Assembly (NCBI GenBank): GCA_018398765.1
Contig: JAHBMJ010001283.1
Span: 1 to 33,047, forward strand
Length of the DNA stretch: 33,047 nt
Direction of reading: 5' to 3'
From: Chromera velia
Lineage: Eukaryota > Sar > Chromeraceae
Position numbers and translations under genes: made by a program. Shown here one piece after another: positions 11,795 through 22,939 of the stretch. A model generated the notes under the pieces. That model was not told the DNA's origin. It made no database searches and saw nothing but the letters and a program-made list of their open reading frames with translations. Numbering within the stretch: position 1 is the stretch's first letter; each line of letters opens with the position of its first letter.

Positions 11795-12959
11795 TAGGGC
11801 TGGGAAAAGGTTCATTAAGAAAAGGTTCAAATATGAAAAAGTGAACCTGTTTTGAACCTGTTTTGAACCTGTTGAACCTGTTAAACCTGTTTTGAACCTG
11901 TTTTGGAGGCCAGATGCACGGCCACTGGCACAAGGCCGGCCAGGCCCGCGCCGCTCGCGGCCCATATAGGTGAAATAAGGAGCCGGAGCCGCGTGTACAG
12001 CAACTGTCCCCAGCCGGTTCAATCTATTGTGTCGGACAGACGCATGTCAGCATATGTCAGCATCATATGTCAATATGAAAACTCATGCTAACGGTTGCAG
12101 AAGTGAAGAAGTACACGTGATTTACCAAGTTTTCCACTTACAAGGCCCCGCATCAAAACGGACAGTCTCCACTGAAGGAATGAGGAAGTATAGAATTTGT
12201 TTGATAGCAGTCTGCACGACAGTGTAATTGACAATGTCTTTTTGGAGAGGCTGCTTCAGACTCGTGCCGGCAGCAGTCCCTCTGCTTGCTTCTGCTACTG
12301 CCGTCTCCTAGGGCCCCTCCCGCCGTTCTGCAGAGCTACCAGCATCCTAAGAGGGGGGATGTGTTAACATTCCGCTGCGGGCTAAACACCTTCTTTGTCG
12401 GTATGTAAGGAAAGCTTGAGATTGTGTGCACCTTTTCTAAGAGGGGGGTTCTAATGATAACGGTACGATGGTTAGAAATTTTATACATGGGGACTGAGTC
12501 ACTGAGTACAACACATGGAGAGGGAGGGGGGGAGCGGGGGCCGCGGGGCAACCGGTGAGCAGATGAAAGAAAGAGAGAAACGCTGTGACGGTCTTATATT
12601 AACTAAATTGTTATGATTGATACGATCATATAAATTTAATTATAGCATTTTCCAATTTTTTTAGGCTTTTTTGATTACTAATTTTCGACTATAAACAGTC
12701 AATAACTTGAGACTAGCACCTAATATAAGCATAAATATTGATTTAAACTATTTAAAAACACTACTAAGGCATAGATTCTATAATAAAACGTTCTAAAAAT
12801 GCATTAAAACCTAATTTAAAGGCATAAAATAACATAAAAAAATGAGGTTTCTATTAATTAAAAGTGAACCTGTTTTTAAACCTGTTTTTGAACCTGATTC
12901 AGGTTCATTACTTCGAAGTGAACCTTAAACCTTGAACCTTGAACCTTTTCCTAGCACTA
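11795..12959. mobile_element. Putative non-autonomous DNA transposon with hAT-like terminal inverted repeats
   Basis: The left end TAGGGCTGGGAAAAGGTTCA (11795-11814) matches the reverse complement of the right end, TAGTGCTAGGAAAAGGTTCA (12959-12940), at 18 of 20 positions. Inside each end are arrays of GGTTCA or GAACCTGTTTT. On the left, at about 11844-11907, runs GAACCTGTTTT in several copies, with a mirrored set at about 12865-12950. TAG-G/T-GCT-G/A-GG termini resemble those of hAT elements in general. No transposase reading frame is present in the 1165 bp, so it would be non-autonomous. I could not see a clean 8-bp target duplication, which lowers confidence in the class. Confidence 0.55.
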
Positions 12960-13740
12960 CTAGGCCTTAATTTTTGTTTTAAAAAAATTTAATTTACTTA
13001 CTGATTGATTTGATTGATTGATTGATATGTTCCGCCCTAGGGCCTTCCCGCTATGTCTATTTTACTGTTTCATATATATGTTTTTAAAACTAGTTTCTAA
13101 AACTAGTTTTGCCTAGAGTTTTGCAAGCTTAGTTACAAGCTTTATACTAGTATCTATTATCCTTCTATACTTGGGAATCTACCTACGCTCCCCATACATA
13201 AAAAAATAAAAAAGTTAATTACTTAAAATCACTTTTACTTTTTATTTTTTTGAAGCAAACACTTCAAGTTCGAAGCTCAAAGCTCAGCTGACGCACAAAA
13301 ATAAAAAAACTAATTCAGGTTTTGGCCGAAATTTATTTATGGGGAGCCTAGTTCTATACTGTATAATACGGTGTAACTGCAGAGTAACGTCAGAGCCTAT
13401 ATGGCTCACCGGCTTTAACCTCATACATCATCATCATCATTATTAATTATTAATATACTATAAATTCTATTAAAATACTACCTTTCGGAATGTCACCTAG
13501 GAATGATTGATTTGTAAATATGTTAACAAGTGCAGAATTTTAACTCTAGTTTTAACTTTTGACACTAAAATACACTGAGCCTCCTTCTATAGGTATCGAT
13601 ATATCGAAAGTGTCGATATATTCAACACTGAGGTGTTATACACTATAGCGTCGTAGTCTAGCGACCCTTGGGTTGAAGGTCCGGGAGTCACCAGAGCACA
13701 ATGAAACCCGCCTAGCTAGAAACCAACACTAGAACCAACA
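12960..13740. other. AT-rich gene-free stretch containing one copy of a dispersed repeat module
   Basis: No exon is supportable. The stretch includes TGATT repeats leading into a module at about 13011-13057 (core CCGCCCTAGGGCCTTCCCG) that recurs near 19948-19994, a TCAT run at 13425-13440, and CGATATATCGA-type short palindromes near 13595-13622. Confidence 0.6.
13011..13057 (+). repeat. Dispersed repeat module, copy 1
   Basis: A TGATTGATTGAT lead-in is followed by a 28-bp block (13030-13057, core CCGCCCTAGGGCCTTCCCG) identical to 19967-19994. Over the whole 47 bp about 44 positions match. The core contains the palindrome GCCCTAGGGC. Confidence 0.85.
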
Positions 13741-15584
13741 TTGATTCATCAGCGCATGCGCCGTGCAACGTCGCAAGATGCGTCGATCGATGTTACGACG
13801 ATGTATTCCTTCTTAATCAATTCGTCAATCAAGCGGAGGGGAGCAAGATGGAGCAAGCAAACACAAAACGCAAAAGAGAAAGGAGAAAACGGCGCAATTA
13901 TGGTACAGAGGGAAGGAAAGAGGGAAGCACGCGTGATAGATGAATCAAGAGAGGAAGAAGACAAACAGACGACGGAAGGAAGGAGAGCCCCAGGCTTCCT
14001 GCCATTGATTTGCGAGTCCAAACACCTACCACAGTCAGACAGAAAATTGATCTGAAAATCGGCTGCTCCCGCCAGCAGATCCCCTAGCTCCTGTTTTCTC
14101 CGCCGTTGTCATCGCTCTCCTCAAATGATGTGAGCACACAGGGGCCCCCTCCCTTGTCTTCTCCCCTTTCCATTCCTCAGTGAGCCCTCTTCTTCCCCAT
14201 GTGGCATCTCTTAAATATACTTTGATTTCCTTTCACCCGATCCTTCAATGACTCTCTGACCGGCTCTTCAGACACGCGCCAACATGAACAAGGTACGCAG
14301 ACAGACCGACCGGCAGACAGACAGCCAAACGCACACACACACACACACACAACGTTCACCGTCCAGGGGGGCCGGGATCTCAGCAGAGGATCCAAGAACG
14401 GACCAGGGGGAGTGGCGTAAAGGGGTAGAGATAGAGATACAGAGGGTGCACATGAGACCCTGACACTTTCGCGCATCTGTTCATACATTTATTCAGACAT
14501 TCACGCACTCATTGAAGGAGACAGGATGCAGACCAACGTTGCTTTCTTCCTCTCTCCCCTTCCGTCTCTATTTCTTCACAAGCCTCGCTTCTCTTTCCCC
14601 ATCAGGTGCGTCACTCCTGTCTGATAAATCCTGCCTATTTACTCATCCGTCTCTTTTCACTTTCTTTGATTGCCCTTGACTATTGAAACTTTCAGCATCA
14701 CAAAATTTAGCTGACGCATTTCTACTCGATCCTTTTGCTTAAATTCTTTTGTTCCCCCTCGAAGACGCCACAAATCAAGGCCTGGCTCTGCCTGCCGGTT
14801 GGTAAGGGTTATCTTTTTCTTTCTTCTTGCGCAAGAAGAAAGAAAAAGATAACCCTGAGCCCTCTCTCGTTTCTTCCATTCCGAAAACTTTCAGAAGAAT
14901 GTCACGGCCCTTCTTTCTACCTGCTTCTCTTCTCGCTCTGCTCTGAAAAGAAACGGAATCAAGACAGGAGACCGTCGCTCCGAAGTAAGAAAAGAAAGAG
15001 GAAGGAAGGAAAGAAAGTAAAAAAGAGAAGAAAGAAAAAAAAATGAGCGGCGAGCGGAGGGGAAATCTTTTCTTGAGACATTGGCACAGATAGAAGAATG
15101 GCAATGCGCTCGATCATGCAGTACGGGAGGAGAGGAAACAGAGCTTCCTTCAGTCGCTTTCCTCTTTTTGAGGGTAAAGAGGGGAACGGAGAAAAAAGGA
15201 AAAGAAAGTGGGGCAGAGAGAAAAAGCCGAGGGCGGTGACCATGATCTAATCATAATCCAAGTCTCAAGAGAGAACGGAAAGGTGAAGAGGAGGGAGCGA
15301 TATAGATGATCGACAAAAAGAAGATCAATCGAGCAACTCGACGCTCGAGCTGTTTCTTCATTTGACGTACGCGGTAGACTGTCAAATTTGAGGAAAGTAA
15401 AGAGCATATGAACGAGGCGGAGAAAACTGGGCCCAACTTGAAGGCGCTCCATCATTCAATCGCCAGACCATCAAGCAAATCGCCATCAAGGGAAGGGAAG
15501 ACGATAATTCTTTGCTACCATGAATCCAAATTGATTTCGTTCTTTTCTCTTTTTATGGCACTGCAGCACAATGGTTCTACATGG

Positions 15585-15587
<3 letters not shown>
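13741..15587. other. No confident gene; purine- and pyrimidine-rich intergenic DNA
   Basis: Several frames are open but low in complexity. A possible plus-strand mini-exon (ATG AAC AAG followed by GTACGC near 14284) and a possible exon ending at a GTAAGG donor near 14801 cannot be joined into a protein with support. A 52-bp palindrome lies at 14805-14856 and a short CA run near 14332-14351. It could hold UTRs of unplaced genes. Confidence 0.45.
14805..14856. repeat. Perfect 52-bp palindrome without spacer
   Basis: The centre is CTTCTTGCGCAAGAAG, with symmetry axis between 14830 and 14831. Every base from 14805 to 14856 pairs with its mirror position. Transcribed, it would form a 26-bp hairpin with essentially no loop. 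Confidence 0.97.
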
Positions 15588-15732
<145 letters not shown>

Positions 15733-15958
15733 CAAACACACGGAACCTCCTGATCTCCTGCCCGCCCTCTGCACTGCAAATCCCCACACAACCCCTCCAA
15801 TAGCGTGGACATCATGCTTTTGCAACCCCCCCTCCCCCCTCCCCCTCTCTATCTGCCGACGCCTTCGTAGGAACTTGTGCAGCCTCTCACTGACTCACTG
15901 ACAGAGTGCAAACACGCACAGCAGGAGAGACGTTGGCTCTACACCTGCCCCAATTCCT

Positions 15959-18807
15959 TCAACCCGATTCTAAAGGGGCTGATGCGGTTAGTGCTGGCCA
16001 AATCAGAGACAAAAGTGTCGCAGGGCAATCTTGCAGACAGGCTGGAGTGCCTTTCACACCCGCAAATGCCTCCCTCACACACTTTGTGTCTGCCCCTCCC
16101 TGAACTAGAATCTCTCCAGCCTCCCACTGTCTCGTTTCGAGCGCCAGCAAAACGGGCGCACGCGGCTTGATGATGGGATCTCGTTGGGGAGCCCATCTCG
16201 TACTCGTGGCAACGTTCACATCGGCACCGGCCTCGATTAGAGCCTTCAGACCCTCTGAATAATGCGCAGCGAGCGCTGCTCCAAGAGGAGACTCAAGCAC
16301 TTGAGTGTAAAAAGGATCCCCCAGACGCACCCTTGTGGCCGAGTTGGCGACAGAGGCAGGCAGGCTGCGGAGAATCTTTTCGAGCTCAGGCCCTTTGCAA
16401 GAGGGGTTGCAGAGGATGTTGTTCAGCCAGGGAGAAGCATCTCTCAGACGTCCCTCCAGAAGGTCAGGGCGAGCGCCCCTCTGCACACACACACAGGAAT
16501 TAAGGGAGAAGAAGAATGTGGAATTCATAACTGTCGTGTGAGGCTATGACGGTACCCACGCAATCCATCTAACCCCCTTTAGATCAACGTGTAGTACGCA
16601 CAACACGAAATGGCTTGGAGGACTACAGAAGGCAAACTGCCCCAAATTGGATCATTAAGCAGTCTTGGAATTAAATTTTTAATTCTTAGTCACCCCTGAC
16701 GCACGCACCTGAATGAGGGCCGTGACGATGCGCCACCAGACCTCCCTTCCCCACTCCCGGCCAAAGAATGCACACTGATGAAGCGCAAACTCAAGAGGAA
16801 CCGAGGTGACTGTTGTTCTGTCGGCCAAAGGGCGAGCCCACTTGTGAGGATCTTCTATGCCCCCCGCTGCATTCGGATCGGCACCCTTTTTCAGGTGGAG
16901 CACAATCAGACTCTCTACTTCTCTTATCATGTCACTTTTGACACTAGAAGCGGCCCCCCACTGCCTTTCAGCCCGAATATTTCTAGCCCGAAGCATGACC
17001 CCCTGAAGACAGCTTATTCCCACTGCCAGCGGGGATGCAAGTCTCTTTGTTTTGCACTCAGTCTGTTGTCTAGGGTCGACTGTGACCTTGTTGGGGTCGG
17101 CCCCCCTTTCCAAGAGCAGCTTTGGGAGAGACCACTGCTCTGTCTTCATGCAGGAAGCAAACAGCCTCTGTGAATCTTCTTCACTCACGGAGACACCCTG
17201 GCGGAGAAGAAACTCCACCTCCTCCGTCAAACGCCTTTCAATGGCAAAGGAGAGGGGTGTGTGCTTCCCATCCCGAATAGGGGATTCGAAGTCGACTTTC
17301 GCTCTCGCAAGTCCTTCCAAAACTTTCATGCGGAGCTCTGTCTGCCGATCATACGAAGATCGTGCTGAGGCAACCAGGTATGCCTCCACTGCCAACACAC
17401 CCGGACCGGTGACACCCCTACCGGCATGCCATTGGGCCTCATTCGGGTCAGCTCCCCTGCTCAATAGTTTCTCTGCTATCGACCACCTTCTATTCTGCAT
17501 ACAGAGAACGAGTGGCACGTCGGGCGAAGAAATCTTCCCTCGCTTCGGAGAGATCCCCATCTCCAAGAGGAAATCGATGACTGACTCTGCATTTTTGATG
17601 CAAGCCTCACACAGAGCGCTACTCGCCCTGCCCGAGCAAGAGATCTCGCTCGACAGGTCTGCCCCCCTCTCCGCTAGAGCCTTCAATACTGCGATACAGC
17701 GCTGCTGGGTTTCCCTGTCCGACTCGCAACCCATTGGCAACCCCATCATCGCAAATGCAATCAATCTCCCCCCCTCCTCCCGAGCGAGCACAGCCTCACG
17801 AGCTGCGAGCAACTCGAGCACTGCCTCGAATTGGAGGAGGAAACACGCGAGGGAAAGGTTGCACATCTCTGCTTTACTGAGCGGAATGAAGCTCTGCCAC
17901 CCGACGCACTGAGTGTTGGATTTGGATGCGACTGCTATTATGCGTTGGAGAAGCCGGAGCTTCTGGGCGTGCCTCTCATCCTCTGTCAGTGAGGGGGCGG
18001 TGGGCTTTCTGCTGATAGAAAGGAGCAGAGAATGAAGAGGGGTCTTGCCGGGACAGAAAAAAGTGGTCTCCCAGTGACTGCGATGGGAAACCTGCAGAGC
18101 GGAGTCATCTCTCTCGGCTACCGCAAGCCACTCACAGACATCCAGCTGTCCGTGCCCCTGCTTCCAGAAGAAACTCTGCGCATTCGAAATTGTGCGCTTC
18201 AATAAACAGGATCAAAAGGGGCTTCCAGTACTTTAACCTGGGAAAAATCTCCACTGTGTCATCTTCTTGTGAATCATCCTCCGAATCATACCAGTGGTCC
18301 CCCATCCCTCCCTCAATCTCCTCCTTCCACACGTACATCCTCAACCTCAAACCACGAATCAAGGTGAAGCTCACCCTGTTCAATGAGGACCTTCAAGGTC
18401 TCTCTGTCCACCTGCTTCACAAAGGCTGCCGAAAACAGCTGAGGCGGATAGAACGAGGACGAGTGCGAAAGGGCAACGGCGCACTGCAGTGCCTTCTTCT
18501 CGTATGCTCGTCTGCGGAAAGCGGGGAAGCGGCGATTGAGATCTAGTGTGTGGATCTCCTGAAGCTGTTTGAGGGTCGTCACATCGTCTCTGTCGATGCA
18601 GTCGTGCACCAAAGAGCGCAATTCAGAACGCTCGGAGACGGAAATTTGAGACTCGGAGGACAAAACATCCTTGAGGTACTCTTTCTGTCTCAGTCTCCGT
18701 TTTCCTCTCGAGAGAGACGACAGCTTCCAGAAGAGAAGGACACCCAACACCTCACTGGCTCCCACTTTGTGCTGAACGTCGGAAGCGGCATCCGATATGT
18801 TGGACAT
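15959..18807 (-). CDS. Ankyrin-repeat protein, 4 exons, about 813 aa
   Basis: Proposed minus-strand exons: 18807-18375, 18253-18136, 18077-16709, 16480-15959 (2442 nt). Residues about 185-813 carry degenerate ankyrin repeats, seen as recurring (R/K)GAD-type loops. Examples are ERGADLSS (about 321), SRGADPNEA (about 391), LERGADPNK (about 507), KKGADPNAA (about 581), QRGARPD (640-645, formed across the exon 3/4 join), EAGADVN (about 723) and QGGADTK (about 768). TPLHSLL and TPLSFA helix starts are also visible. The join CAG|GTGCGT to TGTGTGTGCAG is very clear. The first two introns are less certain: donor CAGG|GTGAGC is strong, but several AG acceptors would fit. Intron 2 (58 nt) was chosen because it restores frame. 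The protein probably acts as a scaffold through ankyrin contacts. No kinase, protease or ubiquitin-ligase domain is visible. The ATG at 18807 was preferred over an upstream in-frame TTG. Confidence 0.8.
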
Positions 18808-19498
18808 CTTCCCACTCCGAGGTTCTTTGCGACTCAAGGAAAATCAGTCAGACTCGATCCTTCCCTGCTGAGAGTCAAAAATAGGTGCACGAAACAATAC
18901 AGACCCGAAGAAAAATGATTGAGCCGCCTCCGATTCGTTCGAGACAAAAAATTAATGCAATTGGAAGCAGGGTTATGCAGGCACCACAGAAGCAACCCAT
19001 GAGGACATCGATCAGGGTCCACTAGAAGAACACAAACTGCTCACACATGCTCTTCGCCGGTTTTCGCACTGTTCCACCCCTCCGGACTTCCGGACTTCCA
19101 CCTTCGGTGACTTTTGTGGAATGGAGACGGCATGGGTCCTGCATGAGATGTCGCATGGGGTGGCCCCGGAGGGCGGAGCGAGGCTTGGAGCATGTTCGCA
19201 CGGAGCTCTCCGCCCGGGGGCCGGGCACTATAGCTTAATCCCCCGCGCGACTCCTTCCTCCAGCAACCTGAGCTCTAGGCGACGCGCGCGCGCGCGTGTA
19301 CACAGGCCCCGGCATGCCCTAGCTAGCTTGTATAGCCTGCCTGCATGCATGGGTTCCACACCGCATACACGGCCCCACGGAGGGCGGACCTGTAATTCAT
19401 TCATACCCTCCGGGGCCTTTGGAGTTGCGAGCGGAGCGAGCGGATCTTTAGTTATACACCTATAGTTGGCATCCAATTCAATGCGTGCACCTTTGCAT
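18808..19498. other. Upstream region of the ankyrin gene with a GC-rich repeat-like block
   Basis: No exon was recognised. At 19040-19450 the DNA turns GC-rich and contains a perfect 12-bp inverted repeat (GGCCCCGGAGGG at 19162-19173 and its complement at 19406-19417). It also holds a CG-alternating run near 19280-19297 and TGCATGCATGG near 19341. The promoter of the ankyrin gene should lie in the first few hundred bases above 18807. Confidence 0.5.
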
Positions 19499-19834
19499 AT
19501 ACCCCCCTGTCACTATTGACTCTTTAAACTGAAGCTGCAGAAGTTCGGAATAGTCTTGAACTTTGTTACAGAAGTTCGGAGTGTGCTTTGAGATAAGGGG
19601 TGCAGAACTCCGGAGGATGCTGCTTCTGGAATGCATTACCGGGCTCGGGGTTTTCTTGTTGCTACAAGAGAGGGCCCTTCAAATTTGAACATCATTCACA
19701 TTTTTAAGAATGAAACCCTCGATGAGAGTGATGACAACATTTAAGTGGAAAAAATTTAATGCATATAAGACATGCAAGGACCCACAAGGTGTGGTTAGTA
19801 CACTGTGGTATTGAACACAAGTAAAGATTGACCT

Positions 19835-19932
19835 AGCGCAGAACTTTGGAATAGACTTAAACTTTATAGCTGAAAAGCGCAGAACTTTGGAGTAGACTTG
19901 AACTTTATAGCTGAAAAGCGCAGAACTTAGGC
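19835..19932. repeat. 41-bp tandem repeat, about 2.4 copies
   Basis: Units start at 19835, 19876 and 19917 with AGCGCAGAACTT. The first two copies differ at only a few positions. Related CAGAAGTTCGGA segments occur upstream at about 19535 and 19567, suggesting older decayed units. Confidence 0.85.
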
Positions 19933-19947
19933 TGAATTTGAATCTCC

Positions 19948-19994
19948 TGATTGATTGATTAATATCTTCCGCCCTAGGGCCTTCCCGCTATGTC
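19948..19994 (+). repeat. Dispersed repeat module, copy 2
   Basis: The 28-bp block at 19967-19994 is identical to 13030-13057 and is preceded by TGATTGATTAATATC. It lies immediately inside the right end of the MITE-like element. Confidence 0.85.
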
Positions 19995-20029
19995 CTAAAA
20001 AGTTTGAGTCGATAGTGACAGGGGGGTAT

Positions 20030-21413
20030 TTGTATATACGAGAGTGAGTGCGCATTGCGTACCAAAGAATTTTTGACTACGCAGTACGCCGACGAACGGA
20101 GGCCGGTATAGGCCGGCACATACAAACTTCGATCGTGTTTTATCAGTTCTGGCGATTCGGCTTCCCAATTAAAATTGTAACGCGCTGAGAGTCAGACTGG
20201 ACTACAGAAAAGTAAGATGCCATGACCCCCGGCCGCGCAGCAGAATGCATACGATGGAAGTTGCGGAGATTTCGATCATCTTATATGGGGACGTCCATAG
20301 CAATGCGGTGACATGCATAACAAAAACCTCAATCATCATTTCCATCATCTTCAATTGTCTGTATGCACACAGATATATACAGAACAATAAAATGATTGTT
20401 TCTGCATTGTATTCCATTGCTTCTCTGGTTGCTTCTACTTGCCCTTCACTCAAATTGATCCACATTGGTTAAAACTTTCTTTCTCCGAATCTTCTAGGCG
20501 GATGTAACAATCCTTGGAGTGAATACGGCTAACATATCTCTATTCATTATGTGATCCTACTAGATCGTACATTATCTTACACATAGACCATGAACATATC
20601 ATTTACTTCTTAATTCCACCTAGAATTACTCTTAGAATTACTTTAGTAATTACGCGGCAGTTTACGCCGTAGATCTAGTTTTATATGAACTTTGATCATG
20701 CAAACGCTATTTCTATTAAAACCATTTGGTTTCTAGTAGAAACGGCAATGATGAGATGAATTTTTGATTTCTAGTTTGATTTATTGATGGTGCAAACATT
20801 AAATTAAAATTACCGCATGAGTTGATCATGAAATTATCAATGCGATTTACTATGAAGCTGCGCATCTTAGTCAATCATGATAACATTCGACCTAATCTGA
20901 TATACAAAGTTGAAGCTCCATTTAAACTTTGAAAAGTATTTGCTATTGGTACCAATTATACCATGCCCCTTTCTCCATGTTTTCCTCCTGTACCTGCAGT
21001 CAGAAAAACAATACATACAAAAAAAAAAGGAAGTAAAGAATGTGCTCGATCAAGAGAAAGACGTCTTCATTTTTCGGAAACACATTTTAATGCCTTTCCC
21101 TTTTGCACAGCGCATACGGATATAATCTTACATGGCATATGGAAAAGAAAATAAAAATGAGAAGAAAGAAGAACCAAACAGACAGACAAACAGAGAGAGT
21201 CACAGACAAACAATCTGTCTTGCTTTCCTTCTCATCATGACATATCATACAAAATATGGGTACGTCATACATATCTTCCCCTTCTGAAAACACAGCAAAG
21301 CGACGGACAGACAGACAGACAGAGAGACAGAGAGACAGAGAGACAGAGAGAGAGAGAGAGAGACAGAAAGAAAGAAAGAAAGAAAAGACAGAAACACACA
21401 GGAAAAGACAGAA

Positions 21414-21481
<68 letters not shown>

Positions 21482-21631
21482 GTCCTTTCATTTCACTCAT
21501 GCATGAACATCCACTTCGAATTAGCCAGAGAGGCAGAGAGACAGAGAGGCACATCCACATAAAGACAAAAAGAGAAACAGTCAGACTGAAAAACGGACAC
21601 ACCTCCCACGTCGCTCCTCCACCCCCTGCCG
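20030..21631. other. AT-rich gene-free stretch passing into microsatellite
   Basis: From 20160 to about 21100 the DNA is AT-rich with short frames only. A plus-strand frame after TACCTGCAG at 21000 reads as a short Lys-rich peptide but has no supported partners. From 21302 to 21478 there is a compound GACA/GA, GAAA, CA, GA microsatellite. Confidence 0.5.
21302..21478. repeat. Compound (GACA)(GA)(GAAA)(CA)(GA) microsatellite
   Basis: Blocks follow each other directly: GACAGACAGAC, GA, GAAA, then CA at about 21416-21446 and GA to 21478. Confidence 0.95.
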
Positions 21632-21814
21632 TCACCCCCCCCTGCCCACTCCCTCCTGCCCCCCCCTCCTCCTCCTTCGTCTCCACTGACGGCCCGCCGT
21701 CCTCTTCGTTTTCGATTTCCCTGAAGCTTTTTCTGTACGTACCCCTGCAGGCAAACTCATCCAAACACACTCACTTACTCCGCGTGTCTCTCCCTCTTTC
21801 CCAAAGAAACACAT

Positions 21815-21853
<39 letters not shown>

Positions 21854-22647
21854 CACACACACGTACTCTCACACGCATTAATCATCACACACAGAGTCTT
21901 TGCAGATGTCAGCGGGAAACCCCCCAAAGAGACAGCGGAGTTGCGCAGCCAGATTGAGGCCCAAACACAAAGCGACTTGGAGGGACCGAGTTGGGAAGGT
22001 GCTGCTGCCATGCCCTAACCAGGCAGGCAGATTTGATCTTTCTGTCTCTTTTGGGGCAAATTGGCCTGAGGTCAGGTTGCGTTTCGCGACAATTCGTTCC
22101 TTCAATTCTTTTTTGCAGGATTTTTCGCGTATGTGTGCTTTTCTGCTGCTTCGTGCCCTGAAACTGACTGCATGAGAAACCGACCTTCAGGGTAACCGGT
22201 TCCACCCTCTTCTTCTTGGACTTGCGTTTTTTCTGCTTTTCCAAATGTCGGAAGAAGCCAACGAAGAATCTCGCGACTGCATCACATGAAGCAGTGCAAT
22301 GCGCGTGGTGCACACAAGAAGAATGCCAAAAACGACACCGAGGAAATTCACATGCACGAAAAACGACAATAGGCAGAGAGAGGACTAAAGGAGGAGAGCA
22401 CGATTGTCCTGTGATGACAAGTGAAGCTTCTTTGGAGCACTGCTGATTTTCTAAAAAGAAAAGGTGGTGTCTTGTAAAGACAAGAAAGGTGTAGGCAGGG
22501 AGATGGAATAAAGACGACGAGTTAAGAACAAGTGATTCTGACGGACGACTCACTGATGCCTGCCAGGAGATAGAAACACCCAAAAGGAAGCACCACATAC
22601 AGACTGATGATTCGTGCAGACAGACTCGCGACGTCAAGTCTTGACCT

Positions 22648-22708
<61 letters not shown>

Positions 22709-22731
22709 AAGAAAGAAAGAAAGAAAGAAAG

Positions 22732-22762
<31 letters not shown>

Positions 22763-22894
22763 GAAAGAGAAAGAAAGAGAAAGAAAGAGAAAGAAAGAAA
22801 AAGAAAGAGAAAGAAAGAGAAAGAAAGAGAAAGAAAGAGAAAGAAAGAGAAAGAAAGAGAAAGAAAGAGAAAGAAAGAGAAAGAAAGAGAAAGA

Positions 22895-22939
<45 letters not shown>

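Larger units (their letters stand above)
19499..20029. mobile_element. MITE-like element with 24-bp terminal inverted repeats
   Basis: The left end begins ATACCCCCCTGTCACTAT (19499-19522 in full). The right end (20006-20029) is its reverse complement with one difference in 24 bp (T versus C before GACTC). The 531-bp interior has no reading frame. It contains a 41-bp tandem array (19835-19932) and, just inside the right end, copy 2 of the dispersed module. Size, paired ends and lack of coding capacity suit a miniature inverted-repeat transposable element. The superfamily cannot be assigned, and no unambiguous target duplication was seen. Confidence 0.65.

Noticed and set aside
13640-13740. Possible tRNA or SINE promoter boxes (GGGTTGAAGGTCC near 13671)
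   Set aside because: No cloverleaf can be folded and the T-arm consensus is not met. At best this is a decayed SINE remnant.
14284-14801. Possible plus-strand gene starting with a 9-nt exon (ATG AAC AAG, then GTACGC)
   Set aside because: The proposed exons have no protein support, and the downstream phase cannot be checked.
22216-22446. Plus-strand frame with a CAWCTQEEC motif resembling a PSI module
   Set aside because: It overlaps a minus-strand exon (22276-22197) that continues the frame of the preceding minus exon. No plus-strand partner exons with matching cysteines were found, so the motif is probably coincidental.
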